Shown here: in pieces, positions 63,195 to 64,000 of the stretch
Layout of the letters: each line of letters begins with the position of its first letter
Position numbering within the stretch: the stretch's first letter is position 1
NCBI RefSeq assembly: GCF_003610195.1
Contig: NZ_RAPO01000001.1
Location: forward strand, 992,001-1,056,000
DNA: 64,000 bases
From: Halopiger aswanensis
Lineage (GTDB): Archaea; Halobacteriota; Halobacteria; Halobacteriales; Natrialbaceae
Reading direction: 5' to 3'
The notes under the pieces: generated by a model
What the model saw: the letters and a program-made list of their open reading frames with translations, nothing else
Told to the model about the DNA's origin: nothing
The model's database searches: none
Program-made: the position numbers and the translations under genes

Positions 63195-64000
63195 ATGCGA
63201 GGAAAATACAATCTCAATAACATGCTTGGTCTGGTCAAGAATCCGAGTAAAGTCCCCAATGCGTTTGGATACATTTGGGATGATCTTACTACTGTCGGAC
63301 ACAACAGCTTTGGGAGATTTTATTACAATCATCAATATAAGAATCGAGAAGTGGACATCATGCAGAAGGATTGGGACAATCTTCTCTTGCTGGATGCGTG
63401 TCGGTACGACATTTTGCAGTCTCTTGCCGACCGGGAAATAGAGAAGATTGTATCTGTCGGAGGACGGTCATCCGAATTCATTGAAGAAGCGATGAATGGC
63501 AAGGAATTATACGATACCGTCTATATCTCATCGAACCCCCACGTTGAAATGACGCTTGATGATGGTGTCTTTCACGATGTGATAAAAACCTATGGGGAAA
63601 GTTGGAAGAATCAGCGAACAAACGATCATACCAAATTCCACCCTGAGAACGTCTACAACATTGCAAAGGACAATATTGAATCGTATTCAGATAAGTATAT
63701 TGTAGTTCATTTTATGCAACCACACGGTCCGTATTTTGGTGAGAAGGCCAAACACCTGAGACAGGAGTTGGCCAGTGAATACAATATCAGATTCACCCGG
63801 TTACCAGATACGGAGGAGAACGGAAAAAAACAATATGCAGACCTGATGTATGCTGCAAAGGATGGCTACCTATCTGCAGCGCAGATACATGAGGTATACA
63901 TTGAGAACCTAAAACTCGTACTAGAATATGCCGAGAAGTTAGCTAACGAGCTCAATGGGAAGACAGTCATCTCATCTGATCATGGTGAGAACTTAGGCAA
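63195..64000 (+). CDS. Sulfatase/alkaline phosphatase-superfamily protein, 3' end outside the window
   Basis: The frame from ATG 63195 stays open for 268 codons to the end of the window. The product has WDNLLLLDACRYDIL, which holds the first metal Asp. It also has HFMQPHGPYFG and VISSDHGENLG, the later metal Asp-His pair of the alkaline-phosphatase/sulfatase fold. Such proteins in glycan clusters may modify sugars or transfer phospho-groups. No signal peptide is visible. A short overlapping frame beginning 63190 is not the gene. Confidence 0.85.
   Translation, partial: MRGKYNLNNMLGLVKNPSKVPNAFGYIWDDLTTVGHNSFGRFYYNHQYKNREVDIMQKDWDNLLLLDACRYDILQSLADREIEKIVSVGGRSSEFIEEAMNGKELYDTVYISSNPHVEMTLDDGVFHDVIKTYGESWKNQRTNDHTKFHPENVYNIAKDNIESYSDKYIVVHFMQPHGPYFGEKAKHLRQELASEYNIRFTRLPDTEENGKKQYADLMYAAKDGYLSAAQIHEVYIENLKLVLEYAEKLANELNGKTVISSDHGENLG

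Noticed and set aside
63190-63441. 83-codon plus-strand frame starting at GTG 63190
   Set aside because: It overlaps the sulfatase-like gene out of frame and has no family pattern.

Overview
This window is a piece of a haloarchaeal chromosome. The first 50 kb or so is very GC-rich. The proteins are strongly acidic, several genes start right behind TATA-type boxes with almost no leader, and genes in operons often overlap by ATGA or GTGA. The window carries an S-layer glycoprotein gene with a PGF-CTERM anchor, diphthamide and Trm5 genes of archaeal type, and a haloarchaeal fructose PTS. The pattern fits the Natrialba/Natrinema/Haloterrigena side of the class Halobacteria, but I cannot fix the genus from sequence alone.

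Layout. 0-1.5 kb: small conserved haloarchaeal proteins and the tail of a hexapeptide-repeat protein. 1.7-5.9 kb: a huge exported protein (1416 aa) with an unusual Gln-rich 23-residue repeat. 6.4-8.6 kb: a biotin ECF transporter (bioY-bioM-bioN) behind a BirA-like operator. 8.9-10.6 kb: two unrecognised genes. 10.9-13.4 kb: the S-layer glycoprotein. 13.7-16.3 kb: tRNA-Thr(CGU), trm5, a Rieske protein and dphB. 16.4-18.5 kb: a GH3 beta-glucosidase gene with an in-frame TGA. 18.6-24.5 kb (minus strand): glpR-pfkB-ptfC-ptfA-ptsH-ptsI-ptfB, the complete fructose PTS plus 1-phosphofructokinase. 24.6-29.1 kb: a carbohydrate ABC importer ending in a 56-aa membrane protein. 29.4-42.5 kb: the branched-chain amino acid block leuA / ilvB-ilvN-ilvC-orf-leuC-leuD / leuB, with a vWA lipoprotein and a subtilase lying between leuD and leuB. 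42.9-47.7 kb: small stress-type, ferritin-like, VOC and hypothetical genes. 47.7-64 kb: a surface-glycan (Agl-type) cluster with aglJ- and aglM-like genes, two sugar epimerases, aglF- and GlmU-like nucleotidylyltransferases, glmS, an ABC exporter, glycosyltransferases, a WbpB/WbpE/WbpD-like trio for diacetamido-uronic acid synthesis, and a truncated sulfatase-like gene. Base composition turns clearly AT-richer from about 56.5 kb.

How it works together. The glycan cluster probably builds and exports an N-glycan precursor rich in acetamido sugars for surface proteins such as the S-layer protein at 10.9 kb. The fructose PTS delivers fructose-1-phosphate to PfkB under GlpR control. The ilv/leu genes form one coupled pathway.

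The most interesting untold item is the roughly 230-nt leader of ilvB. It has a near-leaderless 27-codon ORF whose last codons are Ile-Arg-Ile-Val-Gly-Ala-Leu, with its stop codon inside a hairpin. A second 21-codon ORF overlaps the ilvB start. This looks like a branched-chain amino acid sensing leader in an archaeon. Other notable points are the Gln-rich repeat protein, the unresolved start (possible frameshift) of leuA, the BirA-like operator at bioY, and the interrupted GH3 gene.
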